Part shown: in pieces, positions 16,308-23,794 of the stretch
Layout of the letters: each line of letters starts with the position of its first letter
How positions within the stretch are numbered: position 1 is the stretch's first letter
Assembly: GCA_023449855.1 (NCBI GenBank)
Contig: JAEXHR010000352.1
Coordinates: 1 to 49,235, forward strand
Source: Pseudomonadota bacterium
Lineage (GTDB): Bacteria; Pseudomonadota; Alphaproteobacteria; Rhizobiales; Xanthobacteraceae
Reading direction: 5' to 3'
Length of the DNA: 49,235 bases
The notes under the pieces: generated by a model
Databases searched by the model: none
Told to the model about the DNA's origin: nothing
What the model saw: the letters and a program-made list of their open reading frames with translations, nothing else
Position numbers and translations under genes: made by a program

Positions 16308-17072
16308 GTGACGCCGGCCGAAGTCCTCCTGCGCGAACTCGGCATCACGTCGCCGGACGAGATCGAACTCGACGCCATCGCGCATCATGTGGGCGCCCGT
16401 GTCAGATATTGCGCTCTCAACGGCTGCGAGGCGCACATCCTTGGGTGCGGCGGCAAGGCGATTATCACGGTGAAATCCGAAAGCTCGCCACGCCGGAAGC
16501 GGTTTTCGATCGCGCACGAACTCGGCCACTGGCGCTTCCATCGCGGCAGGACCCTGGTCTGCCGGGTGGACGAGTATCGACCGCGGGAAGCTCAATCCGC
16601 CGAGAAGGTGGCCGATGGATACGCTGCCGACCTCCTGATGCCCCGTTATCTCTTCGAACCGCTGGCCCGGCAGATCGGCAGGTTCACGTTCGGGACCATC
16701 GGCGAACTAGCCGAGACCTTCAGGACGAGTCTGACCGCGACGGCGATCCGGCTCGTCGATCTCGGCCATCTTCAAGGATTCGTCGTGTGCCACACGCCCC
16801 GCGGCCGCAAATGGTTCGCACGCGCCCCAGCCATCGACCGGGCCTGGTTTCCCCGCGACGACCTCGATCCCAAGAGCTCGGCTTTCGGAGTGCAGTTCGG
16901 CGGCCGGCCCGACGACGCGGCGCCCCGCAAGGTGAGCGCTGCGGCTTGGCTGAACCGCTTCGATGCCAATCGATTCGATGTGCGCGAACAGACCATCCGA
17001 ACCGCCCGCGACGAGACACTCAGCCTGGTCCTCGTCGAAGACAAGACCATGCTCGCAGCCGGTAGAGGTTGA
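16308..17072 (+). CDS. ImmA/IrrE-family zinc metalloprotease
   Basis: A 254-residue protein with the ImmA/IrrE fold. The zinc motif HELGH is at residues 70-74, followed by the third-ligand helix EKVADGYAADLLMP with E99. The family helix FGTIGELAETFRTSLTATAIRLVDLG comes next. The C-terminal 110 residues are a separate region that may sense a ligand, as in IrrE. The start is a GTG at 16308, ten bases after the preceding gene. In other elements ImmA proteases derepress genes by cleaving a repressor after a damage or infection signal. Here the candidate targets are the sigma-like or 134-aa protein. The protein ends in AAGRG, a glycine end that could matter beside an E1/E2 enzyme. Family certain, role inferred. 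Confidence 0.88.
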   Translation: MTPAEVLLRELGITSPDEIELDAIAHHVGARVRYCALNGCEAHILGCGGKAIITVKSESSPRRKRFSIAHELGHWRFHRGRTLVCRVDEYRPREAQSAEKVADGYAADLLMPRYLFEPLARQIGRFTFGTIGELAETFRTSLTATAIRLVDLGHLQGFVVCHTPRGRKWFARAPAIDRAWFPRDDLDPKSSAFGVQFGGRPDDAAPRKVSAAAWLNRFDANRFDVREQTIRTARDETLSLVLVEDKTMLAAGRG

Positions 17073-17083
17073 GGCAAAAAGAA

Positions 17084-17107
17084 AAGCCCGTCATCGCTGA
17101 CGGGCTT
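17084..17107. terminator. Hairpin terminator between convergent genes
   Basis: A perfect 10-bp stem (AAGCCCGTCA / TGACGGGCTT) with a TCGC loop lies 12 bases after the ImmA-family stop codon. Read on the minus strand it is followed by TTTTCTTTTT, an excellent terminator tail. On the plus strand the tail is only TTCCCTTATA. It can therefore stop transcripts from both the ImmA operon and the facing phosphoribosyltransferase gene. Confidence 0.8.
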
Positions 17108-17215
17108 CCCTTATACCTGCCACCCGATCCATGGCTTGTGATACTCGCCCCCTATGGGCCGGCCTCATCTGGCGCTCGCTCGGACCTGTGCAGCTTTCAC
17201 CACACCTGATGTTTA

Positions 17216-17242
17216 ATGACCGTAAGGCGTAAATACGGTCAT
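17216..17242. repeat. 9-bp inverted repeat of unknown role
   Basis: ATGACCGTA at 17216-17224 is exactly repeated in inverted form as TACGGTCAT at 17234-17242, with a nine-base spacer. It lies in the 223-base gap between the terminator and the phosphoribosyltransferase stop codon, where no gene is seen. Arm length and spacing fit a protein-binding dyad or a recombination site better than a terminator, as no T run follows on either side. Confidence 0.55.
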
Positions 17243-17330
17243 GGTGTTTCCACCGCGTAGGGTGAATATCGGTCGCTCCGCATCCCAAGTCAAGGAAGGA
17301 TCTCAGCGAAATTTCCTATACTTACGGGAA

Positions 17331-18056
17331 CTACAACCCGCTGAGGAAACACGCTGCCCTATCGATTTTGCAATTCGTCTTCACCGTCAGCAGATCGATC
17401 ATGGCAGAAAGCGACGCTCCCGACGACATGATGTCGTCCGCGATCAGCACGTTCTTTCCATTTATATCAGGTGCGCCTGTGCCGATTTCAAACGGATCGA
17501 AATACCGCCGGATTTTCGTGCTGATCTCCTTCATGGAGACCATTTGACCCGGTTTCATCTGTTTCCAGGCGTGAATCTGGCTCTTGTAATCCTTCGCGCG
17601 CTGCCCCACCAGCTCGGCTGGAACCGTGCCGCCATACTGCGTGACCATCTCGGCGACGGTTTTCTTTCTAAGGAACCCACAGGCCAGATACGGCGTCCCG
17701 GTGACTTGGCAAACCATCTGCGCGAACTCCTCCGACAAGCCGTAGCTCGACGGCATAGGCATGACGTAGTCCGTGCCTTGGAGGTCGGTGCACTTAGTCA
17801 GAATCTCGCGGGCGCGCGTCAGGATCTGCGTGCGATACATCGGCATGATGCTGTAACCGCCCATGGCTTTCAGGGCATAAATCAGAGGGTTCCCGTCCCG
17901 ATCGAGATCGCCTGTCCTGTTTCTGCGAAAAACATGGTGGACGGTCACGCCGCCCATTTTCTTCGAAGTTGGATTGGCCTGCAACGAGGTATTGACGCGT
18001 TTTTCGTGCGTCTGATCGAGCGCGACGAAGTTGTCGCGCGTTATGTTTATTCCCAT
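17331..18056 (-). CDS. Stand-alone phosphoribosyltransferase-fold protein
   Basis: A 241-residue protein with a type-I phosphoribosyltransferase PRPP loop near the C-terminus, NVLIADDIMSSGAS, that is hydrophobic residues followed by DDxxxxG. Upstream there is a VMPMPSSYGLS segment that could be the pyrophosphate loop, and the hood region is not like any common purine or pyrimidine salvage enzyme. The start at 18056 has GGAAGGGA just upstream; a frame extending to 18134 has no ribosome site. The gene is visibly richer in A and T than its neighbours and sits alone between two convergent or divergent units, suggesting separate acquisition. Such proteins act in nucleotide metabolism and also as toxin-like effectors in retron and other defence modules. 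Which applies here is not decidable from sequence. Confidence 0.75.
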   Translation of the reverse strand: MGINITRDNFVALDQTHEKRVNTSLQANPTSKKMGGVTVHHVFRRNRTGDLDRDGNPLIYALKAMGGYSIMPMYRTQILTRAREILTKCTDLQGTDYVMPMPSSYGLSEEFAQMVCQVTGTPYLACGFLRKKTVAEMVTQYGGTVPAELVGQRAKDYKSQIHAWKQMKPGQMVSMKEISTKIRRYFDPFEIGTGAPDINGKNVLIADDIMSSGASLSAMIDLLTVKTNCKIDRAACFLSGL

Positions 18057-18734
18057 CGTTCCCTTCCCCAACCGCGCATGTAGAGGCCGCGGGATTTCCC
18101 AAGTCAACCGATGGAAGCGGGCGTGCCATCCCAATTCGGACCCGATTTGTGTTCATGTCCTGTCCGTGATCGAATGATCATGGTCGACACCGGCCCCGAT
18201 GAAAGAGGCGGCCAACGAGGCAGTCTGGAGAAGGCCGGCTGCAGACTCGGCCGGCATCGATGCGGCCGGTCGGTCGTCCGACACTGGTAATCGGGGCAGA
18301 ACACCTCTTTCCACGCCGGATCGGCCAGCGTGCCTATTCGGCGGCGGCTAAAGCGGCATGCGCGAATCCGCCGCACATCTCCGCGGCGCTGCGACCGCTT
18401 GGCGAAATCCAGACGGATGCGCTGCGCCAGTACGGGCGGCATGCGACCTGGGGACGCCGGGACCCGCTCGATGCGCGGTGGCTGCTGACAACGCACCGTC
18501 GCCGGCAAGACGAGGGCTGCTGGCGGATCCCGAGACTTTCCGAATCTCGACCGGAATCGAGCCGACCTTTCCGCACTGGTGCCCGGCGGGATCCGAAGCG
18601 GAGTGTGTTTTCTCCAGCAGGGTGCCGAATGGCATCGTAGGGAGAGATCGGGATCGGCCGATCGCCGTAGACCTAGTTCTTGCTGACCGGCTTTCCGATC
18701 GGTCGGTGAGACAACCGACACGACGACGCCGACG
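18057..18734. other. 678-base stretch without a supported gene
   Basis: Several overlapping frames on both strands span this stretch but none shows a recognisable motif, a good ribosome site or consistent codon use. They are rich in Arg and Pro in every frame, as random GC-rich DNA would be. The upstream promoter of the phosphoribosyltransferase gene should lie at its left end. A decayed gene is possible but cannot be identified. Confidence 0.45.
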
Positions 18735-19148
18735 TCATTTCGGCGCTTGGCCCGATCGAGGTGATGCGAGAGCGTCGATGACGTGACACTCCGCGACCCG
18801 GCCATCTCTGCAGGAAGCGACCATCCGGGTCAGCTCCGCTCGGAGACTTTCGAGCAGGCGGAGACGGGCCTCGACGGCCTCGAGATGTGCCGATGCCAAC
18901 CGCCAGGCACTGTTACAGGATTGATACGGCTTTTCCTGCAACTGCAGCAAGTCGCGCACCGCATTCAACTCGAACCCAAGATCACGTGCATGACGGATGA
19001 ACAGCAACCGACGTACGTCGTTGGCAGCGTATATCCTGCGGCCATTATCGGCGCGCTCCGGCCTCGGCAATATCCCTGATTTCTCATAGTACCGGATGGT
19101 TTCGACGTGAACGCCTGAAACCTTTGAAGCCGCACCGATCGACATCAT
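18735..19148 (-). CDS. MerR-family divalent metal-responsive activator (PbrR/ZntR/CadR-like)
   Basis: A 137-residue MerR regulator. The winged helix opens with MSIGAASKVSGVHVETIRYYEKSG and continues RRIYAANDVRRLLFIRHARDLGF. The dimerisation helix begins with a cysteine (QSCNSAWRLASAHLEAVEARL) at the place where ZntR, CadR and PbrR have Cys and CueR has Ser, which marks a divalent-metal sensor. The C-terminal metal loop has two cysteines with seven residues between them (CRDGRVAEC). AGGAG stands six bases before the ATG at 19148. It is divergent from the CDF-lspA-ccdA operon, whose promoter carries a perfect MerR dyad. It should bend that DNA and switch on transcription when Pb, Cd or Zn binds. 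Confidence 0.9.
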   Translation of the reverse strand: MMSIGAASKVSGVHVETIRYYEKSGILPRPERADNGRRIYAANDVRRLLFIRHARDLGFELNAVRDLLQLQEKPYQSCNSAWRLASAHLEAVEARLRLLESLRAELTRMVASCRDGRVAECHVIDALASPRSGQAPK

Positions 19149-19153
19149 CTCTC

Positions 19154-19184
19154 TTGCTCCTGTAGTCGCTACAGGATGTACGCT
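19154..19184 (+). promoter_or_regulatory. MerR-type promoter/operator with 19-bp spacer
   Basis: The -35 box TTGCTC (19154-19159) and -10 box TACGCT (19179-19184) are 19 bases apart, longer than the usual 17. Across the spacer lies the perfect dyad CCTGTAG-TCG-CTACAGG (19159-19175). Over-long spacing with a central dyad is the defining form of MerR-controlled promoters, and the dyad sequence is close to those of lead and cadmium operons. It points at the CDF gene starting at 19211 and lies just upstream of the divergent MerR gene. Confidence 0.85.
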
Positions 19185-19210
19185 TCCGGGAATCAAAACA
19201 AGGATTTCCA

Positions 19211-20056
19211 ATGTCCCGAGCGGCTATGCGTTTCCGCGTGACCGGAATGGATTGCAGCGCATGCGCTGCCAAGATTGAAAGCGCCGCGCGGGCGCAGCCC
19301 GGCGTGACCGAAGTGCGCGTCTCCATCGCGTCGGGTGAAATGCTCCTGCAGCTCGATGACGAACCGCGGCATCTTCCCGGCGTGGAGCGCGTGGTCGCTG
19401 CGCATGGCTATAAACTGACACGCCTGGAAAAAGGCGAAGCTCGCGACAGGAACGCGCTACATCTCGCCTCAGGCTACAAGCGGGCACTGTGGATGGTGGT
19501 ATTGCTCAATGCTGGATACGGTGCAGCCGAACTGGCTGGCGGCATCGTCGCCAGTTCCCAAGCTGTGAAGGCGGACGCGCTCGATTTTATCGGCGACGGT
19601 GTCATTTCGTGGCTCGGGATCATCGCCATAGGTTGGGGCCTGAAGGCGCGCGCCAAGACCGCCTATATCCAAGGCGTATTTCTGGGATTGCTGGGCATCG
19701 GGGTGATCGCGACGACGGTTTTCCGCGTGTTCGTCCTCCATATACCCGTCGCCGGAATGATGGGCGCCTTCGGTGCGATCGCGCTGTTGGTGAACGTGCT
19801 CGCTGCGATCGTGCTTCTTCCTCATCGTCACGGAGATGCGAACGTCCGTGCGGTATGGCTGTTTTCCCGTAACGATGCGCTCGGCAACCTGGCCGTCGTC
19901 AGCGCCGCCGTTCTGGTCGCATGGACAAATTCACCCTGGCCCGATCTGATCGTAGCCGCAGTTATCGCCGGCTTGTTTCTCCAATCCGCCTTCGTGATCG
20001 TTCGCGATGCACGGCGCGATCTGGATACGGTCGCCCACGAAAGCGTCGAAGCGTGA
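19211..20056 (+). CDS. Heavy-metal-associated domain fused to a cation diffusion facilitator-type transporter
   Basis: A 281-residue membrane protein. Residues 1-75 form an HMA metal-binding domain with GMDCSACA (CxxC). The rest has about six helices resembling the CDF family, including the metal-site helix KADALDFIGDGVISW (DxxxD) and a second charged helix with SRNDALGNLAV. The large C-terminal cytoplasmic domain usual in CDF proteins is missing; the N-terminal HMA may take over metal delivery. It is the first gene behind the MerR promoter and overlaps lspA by four bases (GTGA). Expected role: export of Pb, Zn or Cd from the cytoplasm. An in-frame ATG at 19226 is an alternative start. Confidence 0.83.
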   Translation: MSRAAMRFRVTGMDCSACAAKIESAARAQPGVTEVRVSIASGEMLLQLDDEPRHLPGVERVVAAHGYKLTRLEKGEARDRNALHLASGYKRALWMVVLLNAGYGAAELAGGIVASSQAVKADALDFIGDGVISWLGIIAIGWGLKARAKTAYIQGVFLGLLGIGVIATTVFRVFVLHIPVAGMMGAFGAIALLVNVLAAIVLLPHRHGDANVRAVWLFSRNDALGNLAVVSAAVLVAWTNSPWPDLIVAAVIAGLFLQSAFVIVRDARRDLDTVAHESVEA

Positions 20057-20523
20057 AGTGGTTCGTTCCCATCGGCGTCGTAGCCACCTCATTCTTGCTC
20101 GATGTTTCCTCGAAGGCATGGGCCCAGCGCAATCTCGTCGAAAGCGCGCCTGAGCTTCTTTACTTTCTCAGTCTACGTCTCGGATTCAATTCCGGCATCG
20201 CGTTTTCCCTGTTCGCCTCCGACAGTGGGACGACTAGGCATTACATCTTGGCCGCGACGTCATTGGCGTCTCTGGCGATCATCTTCATGATGACATCCGC
20301 GCGGATGGCTATGGAACGCATTGCCCTGGCACTGATCTTAGGAGGCGCATTCGGCAACATCGCCGATCGGATACCCGATGGGCATGTGACCGACTTCATC
20401 GCGGTACGGCTAGGCGAATACCATTTTCCCATATTCAATCTCGCAGACGCATCGATTTCGGCCGGGGTGGTTCTGCTACTCCTAGCGATGATGCCTGCAC
20501 GCGGCGTTGATCATGACGGTTGA
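20053..20523 (+). CDS. lspA: Signal peptidase II (LspA/PbrC type)
   Basis: A 156-residue inner-membrane aspartyl protease that cleaves prolipoprotein signal peptides. The two signature blocks with catalytic Asp residues are present: GGAFGNIADRIPDGHVTDF and FNLADASI. Four membrane helices are visible. The GTG start overlaps the stop of the CDF gene, and the stop overlaps the ccdA start. An extra lspA inside a lead-type operon is a known feature of pbr loci (PbrC). There it may mature a metal-binding lipoprotein, but no obvious lipoprotein gene follows here. It is most likely a second copy besides the housekeeping gene, which is an inference. Confidence 0.92.
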   Translation: MKWFVPIGVVATSFLLDVSSKAWAQRNLVESAPELLYFLSLRLGFNSGIAFSLFASDSGTTRHYILAATSLASLAIIFMMTSARMAMERIALALILGGAFGNIADRIPDGHVTDFIAVRLGEYHFPIFNLADASISAGVVLLLLAMMPARGVDHDG

Positions 20524-21232
20524 TTTCTCGTCCGTGGGGATTGCGACCGCGTTTGCGGCCGGCGCGATCTCGTTCCTCTCCCCCTGCGTATTGCCTCTGG
20601 TTCCGGCGTATATCTCATACATCGCCGGTGAAACGCTAGAAGTTCGGCCAGAGCATCGGGCGCGTTCGCTCTGGCTCAGCCTATTCTTCGTGTTCGGCTT
20701 CACGACTGTCTTCGTCGTTCTCGGCGCCGGTGCGAATGCTCTCAATGCCGCGCTCGCACCGTACCGTCATCAGCTCACCGTGCTAAGCGGTGCCCTTGTG
20801 ATCCTCTTCGGTGTTTTCACGCTCGGCTTGTGGAGACCAGCGTGGTCCCAACGCGACGTGCGCGTGCATGCGCGGTTGCTGCGCACCGGGCCGCTGTCTG
20901 CATTTCTGTTGGGCGTGGCCTTCGCCTTCGGTTGGACGCCCTGCATCGGACCTGTCCTCGGGGCGATCCTGGCCCTGGCCGCGTCGTCTTCGGCCGGCGT
21001 CACCTTGCTCGCTGTCTACTCGCTGGGCCTTGGTCTACCTTTCGTTCTGGCGGCGATCTTTCTGGCCGGGTTCACGAAGCGCGCGGTTACATTGCGCAAG
21101 GCTGGACACGTGCTGCGCCTGATGGCCGGAGCCACCATGATCGCAATGGGCGGCGCCATGATGACCGGAGACCTCGCGACCTTGGCGATATGGTTCCTGG
21201 AGACATTTCCGGCTCTAGGATCGCTGGGTTGA
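20513..21232 (+). CDS. ccdA: CcdA/DsbD-type thiol-disulphide membrane transporter
   Basis: A 239-residue six-helix membrane protein of the CcdA family that passes reducing power from the cytoplasm to the periplasm. The two redox cysteines are in SPCVLPLVPAYI (helix 1) and GWTPCIGPVLG (helix 4). ATG 20513 is the probable start; the frame also allows a TTG six bases earlier. It overlaps lspA by 11 bases. CcdA supports cytochrome c maturation and periplasmic thiol reduction. The facing gene encodes a c-type cytochrome-permease fusion and the metal operons encode Cys-rich periplasmic proteins, either of which could need it. Confidence 0.9.
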   Translation: MTVDFSSVGIATAFAAGAISFLSPCVLPLVPAYISYIAGETLEVRPEHRARSLWLSLFFVFGFTTVFVVLGAGANALNAALAPYRHQLTVLSGALVILFGVFTLGLWRPAWSQRDVRVHARLLRTGPLSAFLLGVAFAFGWTPCIGPVLGAILALAASSSAGVTLLAVYSLGLGLPFVLAAIFLAGFTKRAVTLRKAGHVLRLMAGATMIAMGGAMMTGDLATLAIWFLETFPALGSLG

Positions 21233-21325
21233 AACCGCACCTTTCCGGCGGATTCGCGGATTGATCAGGGCACGCCGCCAATCCGCTACCTTGACCGGAG
21301 CACAGGTGGGGCGGCTTCTCCGCAT

Positions 21326-21365
21326 TCGATCGCGGACGGCCGCTTTTGAAGCCATCCGCGATCGA
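21326..21365. terminator. Hairpin between convergent ccdA and FTR1-type genes
   Basis: TCGATCGCGGA (21326-21336) pairs perfectly with TCCGCGATCGA (21355-21365) around an 18-base loop. It lies in the 158-base gap between two convergent stop codons, the normal place for a shared terminator. There is no strong T run on either side, so a factor-dependent stop or simple transcript protection is as likely as intrinsic termination. Confidence 0.4.
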
Positions 21366-21390
21366 CAAGCAAAACGAATCTGAACGCGCT

Positions 21391-23439
21391 TCATCTGCTC
21401 CGCCGCGCATCTTCGATCTCGGCACTCCGATTTTGCGCATCGCGTACTGCTGCATGGGAGCCAATCCGATTTCGCGCGAACCCGGCCGCGAGCAAAGCGA
21501 TCACCGCGAGTTGGACAAGCATTGTCTCGCGGGTCGGATAGAGGCCGAGGAAACCGTTACGAAACAGGCCGGGCCAAAGCGTTACCGGCAGATACCCGGC
21601 TTCCTGTAGTGCCGCAGCACCTTTGCCAGCAAGCACCACAGCCAGCATCGCCATCAATATCGAGCTGTAGGCGAAAAACCTGCCGATCGGCAGCGAACGG
21701 CTGAACTTAAGCATCGCGAAGGCAACGATCGCGAGTATGGCGACGGCTGCGAGCGCGCCTGACGCGACGGCGCCTGCCTGCCCCTGACTCCAGATCGCCG
21801 CATAGAACAGGATTGTCTCGAATACCTCGCGATAGACAACGACAAAGGTCAAGATGAACAGAAACCAAGCCGATTGGCGACCAAGTGCGTCACCGAGCTT
21901 TTCCTTGATATAGAGTTGCCAGCTCTCCGCATTGCTTTTGCCGTGCATCCAGATGCCGACCCACATCAGCACGACAGCGGCGAAGATTCCCCCAAATCCT
22001 TCGGTGAGCTCGCGGCTTGCTCCGCTGATCGTGATCAGCCACGTGGCTGCTACCCAGGTAGCCGCGCCAGCGACCAGAGCTACGATCCATCCTGCGTGGA
22101 CGTAGCCCATCACGTCGCGCCGTCCCGCTTTGTTGAGGAACGCGATCATCGCAACGACGATCAGTATCGCCTCAAGTCCTTCGCGCAGCAGGATCGTGAA
22201 TGCTGCCACGAAACTTGAAGCCGGCGAGGCCGCGGCGGCGAGCGTAGCTTCCGCCTGTTGGAAAAGGCCGTCGAGCGTCCGAACGCGACGGCCGAGGGTA
22301 TCGAACGTCTCTCCCTTGGCAATTCCGGCACGAAGCTCGGCCATCGCGCTCTCGATCTGCACCATCAACGCATGATCGCGGGCCGAAAGGAGCGCTTCGA
22401 CCGGCTCGAACCCATCGAGATAGGCGGAAAGCGCTATCGCGGACGCGGCCTTTCCATCCCCGCGGCCATACGTCGCCAGAGCTTCGTTCAGTTTTGTCCG
22501 GGCGAGCGTCAGGCCGGATGCCTTGCCGGGCTCCACCGCTTCCGGATGACGGCGGAGAAACGCCACCAGCTTGTCGGCATCGTCGCGCCCTACTTCGTCC
22601 GCGAACGCTGCGGGCGTGGTTCCAACCAGCTTTTCGAGATCATAGCGCTTCCGGAGCGCGGCATCGGCCTCCCAACGCGCCTTGCCTTCTGCCCTGGCGT
22701 CTTCCGCGAAAGCGAAAGTGCCCGCATAGAAGGCGAGATCCCACCGATCCTGCGAAGGAAGCTCAGCGAAACTGGCCATACTTGTGCCGTCGAGGCCCTG
22801 TTCGATGACCTGATACAGAGCGAAAATGCTGCGTTCGCGGGCTCTCGCTTCGTCGGCGAACGCGATAGGTGGCGGGTCGAGCCCCACCGATTGCGGGCCC
22901 TTTCCATCCCCGGTGGATCCATGGCAGCTTGCGCAATGCTCGACGTAGAGCGTCTTCCCGCGCGCAAGATCTGGGGCCGTCGCAGGCGCGAGAGGAACCG
23001 GATAGGCTTTCAGCAGATCCGCTGCGAGCGAACGCGCGGCTTTCGCGATCTGCGGCGCCGGCGATTTGGCTGAAATCAAATCCTGAAGCTCGAGCGATCT
23101 TCTCTCGAGAGCTTCTTTGGATTCAGTTGGCGGAAGACCGCCGATGAACTTGCGCGCTGTCGCCGTGAATTCGCGCATCTCGTCGAACTCGGTCTGGTTG
23201 ACGATCTCACCGTTCGCGACGGCCTCGGGATAGTCGACCGCGACATAGTCGAGGAGACGCCAGATAGTCTGGGCAGGCGCCGTCTCGGCCCGCACCGGAG
23301 ACGCCAAGCTCAGAAACACGACCATTGCTGCCCAGAAGGCGCATCTGGAAACGCCGTAGATCGCATTGCATTCCCGTCGACAGCTCGAAGCTGCGCCGCC
23401 GTTCGTCCGCATACACGCCGCCCTAATTGCCGTCATCAT
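21391..23439 (-). CDS. Cytochrome c domain fused to an FTR1-family metal permease (PbrT-like)
   Basis: A 682-residue membrane protein. After a signal segment (FWAAMVVFLSLASPVRA, cleavage near residue 50) comes a periplasmic region with a c-type haem site, CASCH at 169-173, and a likely axial Met later. A helical linker follows, then an FTR1-type permease with the metal motif REGLE (LLREGLEAILIV) and a second copy altered to REVFE (VYREVFETILF). FTR1 permeases import iron or, as PbrT in lead operons, Pb(II). A built-in cytochrome could oxidise or reduce the metal before transfer. ATG at 23439 or 23436 fits the signal peptide; 23412 is possible. It lies 355 bases downstream of the P-type ATPase gene in the same direction and faces ccdA. 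Confidence 0.85.
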   Translation of the reverse strand: MMTAIRAACMRTNGGAASSCRRECNAIYGVSRCAFWAAMVVFLSLASPVRAETAPAQTIWRLLDYVAVDYPEAVANGEIVNQTEFDEMREFTATARKFIGGLPPTESKEALERRSLELQDLISAKSPAPQIAKAARSLAADLLKAYPVPLAPATAPDLARGKTLYVEHCASCHGSTGDGKGPQSVGLDPPPIAFADEARARERSIFALYQVIEQGLDGTSMASFAELPSQDRWDLAFYAGTFAFAEDARAEGKARWEADAALRKRYDLEKLVGTTPAAFADEVGRDDADKLVAFLRRHPEAVEPGKASGLTLARTKLNEALATYGRGDGKAASAIALSAYLDGFEPVEALLSARDHALMVQIESAMAELRAGIAKGETFDTLGRRVRTLDGLFQQAEATLAAAASPASSFVAAFTILLREGLEAILIVVAMIAFLNKAGRRDVMGYVHAGWIVALVAGAATWVAATWLITISGASRELTEGFGGIFAAVVLMWVGIWMHGKSNAESWQLYIKEKLGDALGRQSAWFLFILTFVVVYREVFETILFYAAIWSQGQAGAVASGALAAVAILAIVAFAMLKFSRSLPIGRFFAYSSILMAMLAVVLAGKGAAALQEAGYLPVTLWPGLFRNGFLGLYPTRETMLVQLAVIALLAAGFARNRIGSHAAVRDAQNRSAEIEDARRSR

Positions 23440-23794
23440 TCGGGATCCATCAAATCGAGACCGTCTACCCCGGACCAATGCCGATTTCGGCGACAGCAAA
23501 ATAGAAGGATTGGTCGGTCGCGAGACCGCCCGTGTGGATTGCTCGAGCTTGAATGCTCGCAGGGCCGGCGGACCGGTAGTTTCTTCGTTCTCTGCCGGTT
23601 GCACCCACGACAACGCATTCCGAACCAAGCGCAACGCAGCCTCCTCCTTGCCTTCCAAACACAGGTCGTCCAGCCCAAGCGAGCTCGGCCGCTCGACGAC
23701 GGCGCATGAGCGACAGCGGTGTCGCTTTGCTTGAATTTGCATGCCATTCACCATCCGGCGGAGCCTGCAAGACGCCACCAGTTTGCATCCGCAA
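23440..23794. other. 355-base gap between FTR1-type and P-type ATPase genes
   Basis: No gene is supported here; three minus-strand frames cross it but none has family motifs. A perfect 7-bp hairpin (AGCGACA-GCGG-TGTCGCT, 23709-23726) lies 69 bases after the ATPase stop and may end the long metal operon. The promoter of the FTR1-type gene should lie to the left of it. I see no MerR-type dyad in this gap. Confidence 0.4.

Noticed and set aside
9271..17072. Classification as a CBASS type II system
   Set aside because: No CD-NTase (no GS motif with DxD-type nucleotidyltransferase) is present on either strand of the locus, and E1, E2 and JAB are on one chain.
23440..23778. N-terminal extension of the cytochrome-FTR1 gene up to 23778
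   Set aside because: The extra 113 residues lack motifs and would place the evident signal peptide in the middle of the protein.
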